Shown: piece by piece, positions 23,024 to 36,094 of the stretch
How positions within the stretch are numbered: the stretch's first letter is position 1
How the letters are laid out: every line of letters starts with the position of its first letter
NCBI GenBank assembly: GCA_013398955.1
Contig: VWPU01012291.1
Span: 84,062 to 148,061 of the forward strand
Length of the DNA stretch: 64,000 nt
Source: Callaeas wilsoni
Taxonomy: Eukaryota > Chordata > Aves > Passeriformes > Callaeidae
Direction of reading: 5' to 3'
Program-made: the position numbers and the translations under genes
The notes under the pieces: model-generated
Databases searched by the model: none
What the model was told of the DNA's origin: nothing
Seen by the model: the letters and a program-made list of their open reading frames with translations, nothing else

Positions 23024-26000
23024 CTGGAAAGCAGAATGCACAGTGGTTTGTAAAATTATTTGAGGTACTTTAACAAAAATGTTCTGATCAATTACAATAG
23101 ATGCAACCTTAGTGAGAGAAGAAAAGCCTCAACAGGGTCTTCCCAAACAGGGTGGGGAGTGAGATGCCCTACATGGATTACCAGCTGAATCTGGTGAGCA
23201 GCACAAGCAGAACACACGTACCGAGCAGCGCCAAAGCTCAGCCAAGATCACAGTTTTATCTATTGGCTCATTTAATAGGATTATTTACTAAATCACATCA
23301 ATAACAATTATTATGGAAGACTAATGATTTTATAAAGAAACAGTTCTGTAAAAAAATTCTACTAAAGTCCAAATAGCTTTGGAAGGGAGAACAGAAGCTC
23401 AGCAAAGCCCCAGGTTCCCCGTGGTGACCCTCGCACCCTCAGCAAGTCCTCAGGTACCACTCTGCACAAGCTGCAGCAGTGACAGTCAAGACAGATGTAT
23501 TCATAGTGTATATTCCTGAACAACTGTGCCCCCAGAGGTGCCTTTTGCCCAGGATGCCTCTAGAACCCTTTTACTTTCCACTCAGGTGGCTGCGTCCAGG
23601 CTGAGTTACCCACCCAAAAGGAGAATTGTCTTTCATGGCTTAGTGCCTGTTTACTGCCAGCACTCTGCAGACACGATGCCTCATCCAACGCCAGACAGCT
23701 GACGGCACAAACCCCTCCAGCACTCACAAGCCCTCACCTCCAAGGGAGCCGTGGGATCTGCAGTGTGCTGGAAACACCCCCATCACACCTCTAGCAGTCA
23801 CATCTGCCCGGCCACCCAAAACAAACACTTCCGAATGTTCAATCCGGCGCGTTGGTCTTGTTTTCCTCTGATGGATTACTGGCTCAGATCAAGCCTCAGT
23901 GGCTGTGTCAGCCCCCGGCAGTGCGAGCTGCTGGCACCCAGCAGGGCCGTGTCCCCCTCGCGCGGCGTCGCCGAACGCTCGCTGAGCTGTGACCACGCAC
24001 CCGGCAGGTTCGTGTTGTCTTTGGTGGCCAGAAACAGAGCCTGCTGTTTTCTCAACGGAGTGAGTGTGGAAAGCAGCTTGTTTTACATGGATTAAACAAT
24101 TATTGACACTGTCACAGAAAAGGGCTTTTGGGTTGTGTCTGCTACAGGAATAATTGAGTGAATAGATTTTTTTTTTTCCCTGAGCTCTCAGAATTTTTAG
24201 TAAATGCTGGTTATTAAAGGGGCCTAGAAAAACACTGGGGAAAAAAAGTGAGGAGCATGCAATTAAAACTGTGCCATTCCTAAACGTAGCCACAAATCAG
24301 TGACGAGGGAAAGGGGAAACTTGCTGTTTAAAGACAAACTGTTCCTATTCAGTTAAGCCTAGAAGCTTGAAGCAGCAATTGTCAACAAGAGAATAAGCAA
24401 TATTACCCTTGAAAATATAAACAAATTTTAATTACAGTTGACATTTTTCAGACTGGTGCTGAGTATTTTCATCAGATGGGAAAATTGCTGTCATCTCTCT
24501 GCTCTTGGGGACACAAACAGTTAGTGGAAGTTACTCTACATGTAAACTAGTCTCCAATCTGCTTTGTTACTGGCTTTGCAGTTGGGAAGGAAAACTTAAG
24601 CTGTCATAATTAGATGGCGAACTCTGGTTGATTGAGCAAAATCTCTCCACAGTGTGGCAGGGGATGCTAAAATCTCCCAGCAGTAAGCAGAGAGGTCGAG
24701 TCTGATAATACCGGGGAATGGCTCTCTCCAGTGAAGCAGAGTCCTCCACTGAGAATGGGAACCAAGTAACGACAAACACCGATACGGTTAGATAGCGTTC
24801 TCATTTATTGTTCAAATCCAGCAGGATTATGTAGCATTTCCAACTAGTCACAAGTTGTCCACGCACTGTAACTAACTCTATGACTGGGTACTTAGGTAAA
24901 ATGAAGACTGTCTACTGTCTACTAATTGGATAACACATGGCAAACGAGTGTCCTCCCTCCTCCCAGCTCGCGGTTATCGCATCCCGTTAAACCTCCCTTT
25001 TTTCTCATGGGCACCTCAAGGACACTCTCAGCACTCAGTCATGTTAATCTCACAGCACTCAGGGCAAGCAGGCCCTGCTAAGTCTGGCTTGTTCACTGCG
25101 TTCAGATACAGACCATGTCCCTTCTGCTCTAAGAATTCTTCTACACTCCAGTCCTGCTCCTCCACTGCCTTGCCACAGCCCTGGCAGCAGGAACCGCTGC
25201 AGAGCAGGGCCTTCGCCCTCCAGAGACTTCTGATGCTTCCAGGGGCTGGATGTGCTGCACGGAGAAGGGCAGGGTCCTGCCCTGGGAGAGGGGATGTGGA
25301 GCTGTGCCCCAGCCAAGGGAAGGGACATCACAGGGCAGCAGCCCAGCTCGGCCACTCCTGCCCTGGCAAAACCTCAGGGTGGCACAAGCAGGGCTTCCCC
25401 TCCTGCAGATACACGAAGTTCATTCACTGCATTTCCAATATTGGGCAACAAGATTTTAGTGAGGAGTGAGAAGCAGCTGTAAAATTTAAAGCATCAGCTC
25501 TGCTTTCTAGAAATTGTGCTTTCTGGGCACCTGCCTTCCAGGGCACACACTGCCTTCTCCATGGATTGACAGGCCTGTGGCCCATTTTTGCCTTCTGAGG
25601 ACATGTGCTCAATCCAGATGTTCAGAGCAGGGCTGTACCAGCACTATGAGCCAGCACTTCCCACTGCTTAGAGCAAACCTCCCACCTAACACAGGCATCA
25701 CAGAAAATCAGACCCTGAGTTTTCTGATTTTGGCAACCAACAACAGCAACTGAAGTTCTGCTGAGGAAGCTGCAGCCCTCTCTTGTTCAGACAGAGCAGG
25801 AAGCAGCTCCTTCAAGCCAGGGTGTGATGGCAATTCCCATCCCCAGCGCTCACAAGCTGCTGTATGGAGAGCAAAGGCAACCGTGAAGGAAGAGGCAGCA
25901 CAAGACAGTGACAAGTGACAACGGGGCCAAAGTGCAGATTTCAGTGTCTGAAAAAAGCACTGGTTCTGGCCCTCTCCTCCTCCACTCTGTCCAGCTCCCT

Positions 26001-29000
26001 GAAAGCCTGAAAGGGGGTAATAATGGGGGAAAAGGGATCCCAGCCTACCCCAATGGGGGTAAAGGGATCCCTCCTCTTTACAAAGACAGCACTGGACCTT
26101 CTGTGAGCTGACCAACAGAACTACCCATTGAGACAAAGGCTGGGAAATATCAAATTTCTTTTCCTAACAGGAGATGGGTCTGCAAGGGACATTTCTCATA
26201 TAATGATGGAAGGAAGTGAAACAAAGCAGCAGCATCTCCCTTCCTTCTAAAACCAGCACAAAAGAAGTAAGGGGCTTTGATATTGATAACAGCCTAAAAG
26301 AAATGTGTGCTGTCAGTGAGCTCATCCCTCTGACCCGTGGGACAGATCTGCCTTTCAGCTCTGTCTCTGGGCAGTGTCTCCAAGATCTAACACAAAGTAA
26401 TTGCCAGTCCATTGTGACTTTGACTGGAAATCCCAGTGCTGAGAAGGGAATCTTCTGGGCTTTGATGTAGAGATTTTGGTAACATCTGTGGGTCCCCATG
26501 TCAGAACACACTCATTTGATGTATTGTTGAGTACAGGTATTTGTTGTCTTCTCAGAGAACATTCATGTAGCTTGGTAAATCTATTTCCTGACTCCCTTCT
26601 AAGACAGATAGCACAAGGGTTGTTTCTGAGGCATCAGTTCATCTGATACAGAGAGCAAGGCTGGAGACAAATGCAGAGACTTCCAAAGTGCCATTACATG
26701 TCACTTCGAGGTCCCTTTTGGTTCCTTCCAGGCACACCGTGACAGAAAGCAGGTTCCCTTCATGCAAACTATAATGCCATTTTTATCTGGCATGTAAAGG
26801 GGTTGAGGAGACAGTCTCTCCTGGATCAGGAATAAGGACTGGCAGCAGCAGGAAAGGTCCCTCCAGGACTCACACACTGCCTGTCAGTACAGGCTGATCC
26901 GTGTTCATGGTGGGATGGACTCATTCCCATTGCCAGTACCCCAGCACTCTCCCATCTAGCCAGCACAGGATGAACCTGATTATTTTTCTGCCAGCATTCA
27001 CCTGCAATAGGTTTTTCTCAGCCTCTGCCAGGATCCCCCTTTGCTGTGCGAGGAAAGAGCCACATCTGACTGTTCTTCTGTAACCTCAGGGAGCTAAGCC
27101 TCTCTAAAGCTGTTTTGGGACACTGCCATGAGCCTCTTAGGAGTATTAAGGCACCGTGGTGAGCAGCACCTGACACTGCAGCAAGGCTGTACCACTGTCA
27201 TGGTAGGTGGAAGGTCCTTTCCACAGCGTCTCTGCATTTCTGTCTGTGCCAGAGAGACACCAGTAGCTTTTCCAGTAACTTTTAAAGACCCTGTACGGAT
27301 TGCCTAGGGAAAAACCAAGCTTAGGGCATTTCTCTACAACAGGGAAGGGTACCAACACACCTGGCCGGGTCCTGGGGTAACCAGCACGCCTTCAGGGCTG
27401 GCCCCTCCTTTGTTGCTGGGGCTCTAGTCCTTTTATGTAGGATTGCTGTGAGGTTTTAATTCCCTGGGTCATCCCTTTATCTCTTTTGAATTATCCTAGC
27501 AAGCCTCTAATCTTTTACAATTTCTTTTTTTATTTCCCAGGATCCAATCTACTAAGTTCCCCCTCAGCCCCAGAGCTGCCATTAGCTGGTGTAGGGTTTT
27601 GCTGGAGTTTTGTTGTTGTTATTCCTATGAAGTTTTAGAAATGCCCTTCTCTCTTCTGTAGCTTTTTAAATATTTGTACCACACAGGTATCTCTACCTTG
27701 CCTTGCCATGTAAGAATAAGATACAAATGAGCATCAAAGAATGATATAAATGAGAAGTCCAAGTTATTTCATGAATGCTCTTTAACAGTTTAACAACATG
27801 GGTATTTTTATAGCTATATCCATTATGCAAGAGGAAATAGGCCCTAGGAAAGCGTGGTACCCCCTTGTTGCAAGGGCAGCTCGCAGCCGTCACTCAGAAT
27901 GGGCAACAAAATGTCCTTTCCCAGGAAATTATGCAGTCACCCATGTCCACAATTTGAACAATTCCTGTTTGCAACAGGCCAGGACTGCCCTACCTGGCAT
28001 GCCAGTACACCCAAAGAAATCAGCCTGGCCTTGCCAGGAGACAGACACCTCTCACAAAGGTACGAAAAGAGTTGAACATGTTTAACATCTTGCTGGATCA
28101 GCCTCCTAAAGTGTTTAAAACAATGTAAGAGGAAAGCATGTGTTCCTTTCAGCACAATCTGTGCCTTATAATCAAGCCTAAATGCTTACAATCCGCTCGG
28201 ATCCTAATGAGGAGAATGACATAAATGGCAGAATGTTCTGCTCTTTCTACAGGTTTACAAAAATGAAATTAAACATAGGCTTTCTATTACAAAACAATAG
28301 GCAAATTGAAGACCAATTATGCAAACCCATCACAGAACCTGGTGAACTGTGGAGAATTTTGCATTTCTGAGGCAGAACGACTTTTTAGATGAAAAAAATC
28401 CCTCTACTCCAAGAAATTGAGAACATCTGTGCCATCAAAGAAAGAATGCAGTGAATAATTGGACAATCATAGACAGGCAGCCATTTGAATATGAAGCCAT
28501 TTGTAACGTGGCAGTGGAAGGGAAATTACGGAATGCCAGCGCTGCCTGGCTGTCACTCGGCTCCCTTTGTGCCTACTATGGCATGTGGTGTGCTCACTTC
28601 ACAGCAGCAGAGGGGCTCCAGGGTTATCTGCTTCCATTATTTTGCACATCGGACACATAATGAAAAAGGAGCAGGCAGAGAGGTCCTTGAGCATTTACTT
28701 CCTCCAGCATCTGAGTTTAAGTACACCTTTAACCCCCCTGACAGACGGTCCCACCTGCAGCCTCCCCCAGACAGCTGACTCGCAGCACGCAGCAAATATT
28801 CTCCCTCTGTCAGCTGGCAACCTTTGGTGACCCCTTGCCTCAAGCATTACTGTGCTCCTTGTTCCCAGCAGGCAAATCCCACATGGAAGGGGAGGCACAC
28901 AGAGCCTGCAGCCCTGCTGACCTAACCTCTCTGCAGGAGTGACGCCCAGAAACCCTTCCTCGCTCCAGCCGGCGGCAGAGAACCGTGGATAGATATCTCC

Positions 29001-29219
29001 AAAATGTGGGTGAAGGCCCAGGGGATCTGAGCAACGCCCAGCCATGGTTCATCCCCAACTCCAGCAGCCAAAAGGATCTGTCCCCAGGAAGAGGAGGCCG
29101 AGCTGGGCACACAGTGTTCCAGGATCACAGCTCTGCACCAGCCCCACGCCACTCCTCAGCAGGACCTCTCCCGACACCCCGTGCTGGGGAATTACAGCGT
29201 GAGGGGAAAATGCTTTAGG
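23024..29219. other. No gene seen; small CpG cluster and minor repeats
   Basis: A long unique stretch. About 23240-23350 is AT-rich. A dense CpG cluster lies at 23957-23983 (reported separately). Two copies of AATGGGGGWAAAGGGATCCC lie 30 bases apart at about 26022-26071. About 28170-28370 is AT-rich and repeat-poor. Frames of up to 173 codons (24948-25469) lie in GC-rich sequence with equally long frames on the other strand, so I do not call them. Confidence 0.5.
23957..23983. other. CpG-dense patch
   Basis: Eight CpG dinucleotides within about 25 bases (TCGCGCGGCGTCGCCGAACG and on), in a window that is otherwise strongly CpG-poor. It is too short for a normal CpG island. It may be a small unmethylated regulatory site or a recent local accident. 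Confidence 0.6.
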
Positions 29220-29840
29220 ATATCTCCCAGGGCAAACTAGGCAAAATAAAAGTGATCAGCTTAGTTGTGATTTCATGGCTAGTTGCACAGATATTCATGT
29301 GTTACTTTGCACAGTCAGTCTAATAACCAGCTTTCAGAAGGACAGACAGCGTAATGAATGGGTTGTAAAACACGCTCATAAAAACATTATAGCATGTCTT
29401 GGAGCATTTGTTAGCTGTTTGTGATTTACTAGGTCCCCTGTTTTACATTTTCTTATAACTTGCACATTTCCTCTGAAAAATAAGCTTTCAATGTGCATGC
29501 AATTTATTTTAATTTCCCTCCCCCCTCACAAGATGATAAAACTTTTACAGCCATGCAAGAATGGCAATATTGTAGTCAAGAGGTTCATTATACAGTAATT
29601 AATACATGTTAATATCCTGTAAATATTATGTTATAATGGCTTTAAGTAAATACATACTGTACATTTGCAGTACCTATTAAGTCAGCGCCACTTAAAATGA
29701 AATGTGACTAATTAATCTGTTTAAAAAGTCTAATGTCAACTTGGATATTCTTTAAAAATTACAGTACAGTGTTGCAAGCCTGAGCGGTGATTCAGTCAGC
29801 ATTTAATTATGGAACTTTGACATTAATGGTTACTTTCCTG
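29220..29840. other. AT-rich candidate conserved non-coding element (best candidate)
   Basis: About 600 bases free of recognisable repeats, low in CpG and rich in homeodomain-type sites: GTAATTAAT at 29595-29603, TAATTAAT at 29709-29716, TAATTAT at 29804-29810. It also holds several ATGCAAT and TTTGCA-type words. Stop codons are dense in all frames. This is the composition expected of a deeply conserved developmental enhancer. From a single sequence I can only say it looks like one. Confidence 0.38.
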
Positions 29841-31751
29841 GTTTATTTAACTGGATCGGACAGATGGGCCAGCATTAAAGGAATGAGAAGGGTAGAAGAA
29901 AGGTCTCATTGTTATGAGAAGCTAAAATCCCAAATAATACATCCCATTACCGTTAGGTCGAGATCCTGCAAACTTGCCCGTGATTATTACGGCAGCCTCC
30001 CCTGGCAAAGGGCCTGCAGCCCTGGCACCCTGCTCCACACAGCAGTGCAGCCCCAGCAGTGCAGCCCCAGCAGGAACTGGTGGGACTCCACAGCTTGGTC
30101 CATGTGAGGCATCACATCTCCTTACCAAGGGACGCGCCTGGTGCAGCCAGGCAGCATCGGCAGCAGAGCCTTTGTTCTCTGCTCAGCCGCAGCCAGGCCC
30201 TTAGGCACTGCCTTTGTCCTGTGCTGTGTTTTCCTTCTCCTCATGAAAGGCACCCCCTCTCAGGACTATCAGACTTTTAACAATTTCAGTTACTCTCTAC
30301 TGTCCTAAATACACAAAGCAAAAAAAAAAAAAATCCCCAAATTCCTGCTGCCATGAGGCACGAATGCAAGATAAGGTGACACATAGTGAATGAGGAGCCC
30401 AGGAAGGGTCAGCTTCTTTTTTCACCTATGCACTCAGCCAGAAGAGATGACAGAAGGCAAAATCTTTTCCAATGCATCTCATAGGTATTCATTTTCTATG
30501 GAAGTCTTCATCTTAGGATGCATGTGTCTAAGGAATGCCTGTCAGATTAGACCTGCTCCTTTAGTGTTGGGTATGTGGAGGTGTCTGTCTCCAGCTTTAT
30601 AGGTGCCAAAAAATAAATAAAATTCAACTCTGTGAATTGCAGCCTTGATTGATCCCAAGAGGATCAATCTCAAGAGGTAGGGTGCAGGCATTTCAGAGAC
30701 ACACACTAAATCTGAAACAGGGCATGAGAGCAGCCCCAGCTCTCCCAAATCTCTCATCAATACCTGTAGCCCCAAAGAGATCACTGTTCTCCAAAGGTAA
30801 TTCCAACAAAGCATAATTAAGAAAACCGAGTTCCACCAGAAACAAAGGCAGTTTAGGAAGCTCCTCTTCCATTAATGGAAACTGTTAAAAGGTACTTTTT
30901 CCAGATATGCAGACATATTGCCAGGACCAGGAATGCAAGAAGTCTTGGACTCTTTCTACTTTTCCATGGTCAGTTCCTTTAGATCTTACCATCAAACTAA
31001 CCTGAATAATCTTTCCTTGCAGAGCAGCTCTCTAGTCTGTGCTGGAGGTAACAGTTTGGCAGAAGCATTTGATGGCATAACAACATCCTTCAGGGTGATG
31101 GCTGGAATTGATGTCCTCCTTGGGTGCTGGGGGAAGCACAGCCAGGACAGGACTCCAAATGCTGGGAGGCATTTTAAGATTATGGGTATAAATGACAAGA
31201 GTTCAAGAAGGGCCAAAAATGTGTGTGTAAACAAAGAATATTATCTAGAGGCTGTAGTCTGGTGAAACAATGTCAAACTAGACCAAGGACAAGAAAGTAA
31301 GGTTTCAGATACATTTTCCTTCTCTTTCCCCTGAGGCTAGCAGCCACTCTCTGGTTTTCAGCAAATCAGGGCAAAGTGAAGCTCTCCTAGCTTGTTTCCA
31401 TCTGAGAGAGCCCAAAGTGCCAGCTGGAAAGCTGGATGTCATCTGGCTGTGCTACCTTCCGGGCAAACCCTTTCCGCAGGCAATTACCCATCAAAAGAGA
31501 TCACTTCAGGTGTGAAGCAGAGCCTCTGGCTTTGTGGCTGCTCTGCATTAAGAAAGTGGCTGGGATAGCTCTGAAACCTGTGTCCTCTGTATTACAGAAG
31601 CCCCTGGAATCTTGCATTTTATGTAATGCTTCAGCACTGGTTTAGAAATAGGGAGAACAGCAGCATTCCATGGCATGCTGCAAATACAAGAGCATGGATA
31701 AACAGAGCACCAAGGAGGCAGAGGTAGTTTCTGGAGGTGGGAGATTTGCAT
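29841..31751. other. No gene seen; small tandem and inverted repeats
   Basis: AGCAGTGCAGCCCC occurs twice in tandem at 30041-30054 and 30055-30068. An A run of 13-14 lies near 30319-30333. A perfect 9-bp hairpin, GATTGATCC / GGATCAATC, lies at 30647-30669. No exon is supported. Confidence 0.55.
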
Positions 31752-31927
31752 CCCACGCTGGGATCTCCCATAGCTTTCCTCAAAGGCAAATCACGTAACA
31801 ACCCTGTGCCTCAGTCTCCCTACTGCTAAATCACTGTTCATGTTTGGTTACTTCCTAAATCTTCTCTGGGCTTATCTAATTAACATTCACAAGACCTCCA
31901 GAGATAAAGCACTTTCTTAAGCACATT
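31752..31927 (-). repeat. MIR-like SINE relic
   Basis: On the minus strand this follows MIR. The plus-strand text 'AAGGCAAATCACGTAACAACC' and 'CTGTGCCTCAGTCTCCCTAC' stands for the MIR reverse complement GGGCAAGTYACTTAACC and CTGTGCCTCAGTTTCCYCAT. The far end, GAGATAAAGCACTTTCTTAAG, matches the family's GTAAAGCGCTTTGAG type 3' wording. It is old and diverged but long enough to be convincing. Confidence 0.7.
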
Positions 31928-34900
31928 GTATGTCTTGTAATCTCTTGATGTTACCATGCAAAAGAGATGTTACAGAGCATGGGAATACCCTGGGCAAGCT
32001 CTGATCTGCTCTTCACTTCCATGAGCTCTTTTCTCAGTGATCCCTTCTTTTAGCAGCACATTCACCTTGGCCTCTCGTGAGTGGGAGTGATGTGCAGCAT
32101 GCCTTCCACCAGCTTCCATGAACCATGCAAACCTGCTGTTATGACCAGAGAGAAGCAACCAGCACTATTATTTGGATCATTTGCTGAGGCTTGTAACCTA
32201 GAATTAATTTTCACATTGAGTCCAAACGCTGCCTGTTTCACACATATCTGGGTAGCAGACAAGAGCCCTTTTAGCAACAGAAGCAAACAGCTACAATCAA
32301 GCAGCCCAAGGTACAAACCCTTAATAGTTCAGTAATCAGTAATAATCAACCCTTCTCTTTATGTTCAGGGAAATCTAATAGAACCCAGCTACTCTACAGT
32401 GAATACATTTTCATTTGTAAGACTAAACGCAAGCATACGTTATGCACTTAATTAAAATCTAAATTCTCTAACTAACCATTTGTTGTTTCTCCTGGGTGCA
32501 CGTTACATACATTACTGGTGTTTTCCTGAAATCTATTGCTAATGGATTAAAATAACTCGATGAAATGTTTCACTTGCTGCATGAGGTTATGAAAAACCAC
32601 AAAATGCTCTGATACTGTGTGTGTAGGGAGCTCCTCTCCACCGTTATCCCAGGACTGCAGCTGCCATTTCTCTGTGCTGGGAGCCCCAATCCTTCCCACA
32701 GGTCCCTCTTTGGGGACAGGGAAAATGTGACTCTCCCAAACACCAATGCAACTGCTCGGACTGGAAACTCATCTCGATAGCACTTGGTCAGAAATGGTTT
32801 TGGGAGCACTGCCAAACTACAGACCTGGGGGGGTCAGAGTGAAGGGACATCATTAACCATACGAAGGGTGGGATTTGAAGTCCTGAATGTACAACTCTAC
32901 TGTCAGGTTTGACAGACATGACACTGACCCCACAGAGACCTGAACCCTCTGAAACGCCAGCTGGGAACCTGGCAGGATGTGCCAGCACATCTCTAACGGC
33001 ACCAGACACAGATCTTCAGGAGCAGAAATGCTCACAAGTGTTCAGTCTCCCTGGAAGAGGGAGCACCTTGGGGTGTGGCAGTCTCTCTGTACCTCTGCCA
33101 GATTTTGGGAGGAAAACACAGTAGAAATGAATTAACTGCCACTGTTTAATTAGAAAGTTGTCCTTGGTAGTTTCCTTTTCCCTGAGTCAATTCTGTTCTT
33201 AAAATCTTTCTGCACAGGAACGTGTGGCTGTGCTGAGTTGGTTTGATTGTGTGTTGGTGGCACATGGTCCCTGTGACCCTCAGTTCCTGTGTCCGCACTC
33301 CCAGGGCCACAAAAGACTTCTCAATACTTAAGGACTACATTTTCTCCAGAAAGCTCCAATGCATCCTGTAAGGATTTGAATGTCATTGCTTCCCTGGTGG
33401 TGAAACATTGATTTCCTTGCATTTTCATGCCTCTTTCCCAGGGGATCAGAGAACCTCCAACCACCCTCTGAGGGAGCACAGCTGGCCCCTTCTCTGACAA
33501 AAGGCCAATTATGTGTCCAAAAGGTCACAATCTTTACCACTGGTGCTAAACCTGGCTCATTCTCTGGCTCTCTGGTTACATCTCCTTTGCATAGGTGTTA
33601 AATACCATTAGCTGCTTTGAGTGTCATGAAGAATCTCATCCACAGAAAAGTTGGGAGGGGGAGAAGAGAGGTGGAGGTGAGGCATTATCAAATTAAGACG
33701 GATGGCTACTGCTGATGAATGAAAGGAACCTCCCTACAGCCTCACATCACTACTGCAAATCACATTATTTAGAAAGATGCCACCAGGAATTCTGCTTTGC
33801 TTCCAGCAGACACAAAGTAAAAGGGCACCTTCTCAAAGCCATTCAGGCTATTCTGCATTATAATTAAAAACAATTTCTATCCTCAATAGGATTTGATTCA
33901 GGTAACTCATTACCCCCAAGAGCCATTTGTGAGACTAAATTGTGAATGTAAATTAATGTCAGCTTTAACAATAATGCTTCTTTTCTTCCTGCTTTCCACC
34001 TCTTTTGCTAGCTTCCATTTTTGGAAGCTTTCTTTGATATCAAGCAGGTGCCTAGAGCAGAGTTGCCAGGGGACAAAGAGGGTTTTGTACTTCCCTTTTT
34101 AGATGCTCTTTCGTGCTTAATTGCTGCCGTCCCCGGTACACCAGGCAGTGCCAGTGCTACACCTTCAGTCAGAAGCACAGAGCTCCCTGCCTGCCCCCAG
34201 CTGCAGCCCTGAGCCAGGGTTTTCTCCATCAGCTGAGAGAGTGAAGTTCTTGCAGTGGTTACAGGCAGGAATTCTCCAAACCCCTCTTCACAGTCCTACC
34301 ACAAGGAGCAATTGCTCAGGTTATTAGTGTAACACGAGCTGGAACATCCGTGTATCCTCTGCAAGGAAACCAAAGCTCTCCAACCACGGCCACTGCTCTG
34401 ACTCCACCTGCACTTGTCATGCTTCTCTCTAACTTGCTGTCCTCTGTTTGATCATGTCATTATATTACAGTTGTTTTGCATGCACTTCTCTAACTCCTGG
34501 CTTGTATCCAGTCTGACAGTGCCTCAAATCCAGCCCAGCCAAAGGACAGCTGCTATTCTTCACAAAGAGCAGAGCAGCAAACACAAGAGCTGGAAAGTTT
34601 CGCTGCAGTTCCTTGCTTAGACAATACATGAGCACAGTAGCAGTGCGGAGTGACACGAGGTTTTGGCTCTGGTTAAAGGGCAGGAGTGTGTGCACATGGA
34701 TGCTGCACTGACCAAGCACGGCTTACCCACAAGCTCACACCAAAAGGGGAGCAACAGTCCTCTGTGTCTCCCATCAAACACCCACAAAAGGCCAAACAGG
34801 TAAAACTGACCAAATAATAATTGCTAAAAACTGAAGTAAGCCAGAAACCCTGGATGGGGATGGCTGGAATACAAAGCAAGTTGCTGCTGCTGGTACCTGC

Positions 34901-34989
34901 TGGTGGCTGTAGCAAAAAGGCAAAGTTGTTATTTATGGTTCTTTATTCCTGTAGCATTTGATGTCTTTAATGCAGTCTTCACACAGGAG
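31928..34989. other. No gene seen
   Basis: No exon or transposable element supported. About 32330-32560 and 33840-34000 are AT-rich and repeat-poor, with TAATTA-type words, and might hold regulatory DNA. Confidence 0.5.
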
Positions 34990-35125
34990 TGTGATGAAGT
35001 GCTCTTACTTCCATTTCACATACAAGGAAAGAGAGACACAGTCTCCTATTCTCAAAAGGCACTTGAGCTCCTAATGCCCTTGGAAATCAGCTGTAGTGGA
35101 GCTCTGAAATACCTGCAGAAAACAC
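34990..35125 (+). repeat. MIR/L3-like ancient repeat relic
   Basis: 'CCATTTCACATACAAGGAAA' followed by 'GAGAGACACAG' resembles the MIR piece CCATTTTACAGATGAGGAAACTGAGGCACAG. It is followed by 'GGCACTTGAGCTCCTAATGC' and 'CTTGGAAATCAG', which resemble the 'GGAGCTCCTAAATCCCATTGAAATC' wording of old L3/CR1-like elements. It is either one composite ancient element or two adjacent relics. Confidence 0.45.
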
Positions 35126-35148
35126 ACATGCCCGAGGGGCTCATCCAG

Positions 35149-35731
35149 TGTACTGGTTTGAAAGCAAAACCAGTGAGAAACTCCAAGTCAGAAGTACAAA
35201 ACTAAAATAAATGCAATAGTACAAAAAGAAACCACTGACAGAGTCAGGATACAACCTGACACCCTGTCAGTCAGGGTGTTGGTAGCAGTCCAATAAAATG
35301 GTGGCTGCAGTCCTCCAGAGTGATGGTCCTGTTGAAGCAGTGATCCTGTAGAAAAGGTCTGGTCTTCACCTGAAGGTCCGGTGGTAGCTCTTGTCCTCTG
35401 GGAATCCAGTAGGTAAGGGCTGCCTCTGGTGTTCGAACTCTTAGCTTATATCCAGGGTGGGATGCTTGGTTCCTCCCTCTGGGCAGAGCATCTCACGATG
35501 GGATGATGTAATTTTGCCAGTCATGTGGTGAGACTGGATGGCCCATTAACAGGAGATATCCCCCCTAGAGGGAGGATGGGGCATGGGAGAGATAAGGAAC
35601 CCTGCCCCACCTGGTTCCGACAGCTGGCTCATTAACAGAAGATAGTCCAGAGAGAGGAGGCCAGGGACACAGCCCCACCTGGTTCCAATAGCTCATGAAG
35701 ATGGTAATAGAATACACTGCAACCCAGGACA
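35149..35731 (-). mobile_element. Solo LTR, ERVL-like
   Basis: A 583-bp element that runs from TGTACTGGTTTG to CAACCCAGGACA on the plus strand, so termini are TG...CA on either reading. It is bounded by a perfect 5-bp target duplication TCCAG (35144-35148 and 35732-35736), the length made by ERVL-type integrases. I place it on the minus strand for two reasons. A TATA-like GGATATAAGC lies at 35444-35453 in that direction, and a diverged 86-bp tandem repeat starting with ATTAACAG (35544 and 35630) then falls upstream, where U3 enhancer repeats belong. I see no clear minus-strand AATAAA, so orientation is less sure than the boundaries. The wording is one I associate with songbird LTRs. Confidence 0.88.
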
Positions 35732-35736
35732 TCCAG

Positions 35737-36094
35737 ACTTGCCAATACTGCCAGCTGCACACTGACACCTCGAGAGCCCTGAGATGAGCTGGATCAATGC
35801 CCTGGGGTCCGTGTCTGCTCAGGACAGAGCAGCTCTCAGGGGCTGCTCTCTGCTGCTGTGGCATCCCCAGGCACAGCTCGCCCTTCCCAGAGAGCCAGTC
35901 ACTCCAGACAAGGATGTGCTGCTGAAGAAAAGCTGCATCTCAAGCATAGAGAGCACCAGCAAACTCAGAGCACAGAGGGTGGGGGATATGGTTTGGAGCC
36001 CTTCTTTCTCCATGGCATAGGTTCAGGAGGGATCCAAGGGATTATTGCTGTTCTACAGCAAGTGGAACTATTTTGAAGGTCCTCTGACTCATAC
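35737..36094. other. No gene seen
   Basis: Short unique stretch; overlapping frames of under 80 codons, no domain. Confidence 0.55.

Noticed and set aside
24948..25469. A 173-codon plus frame
   Set aside because: GC-rich, Cys/Pro/Ser-rich translation with a 98-codon frame antisense to it; looks like chance.
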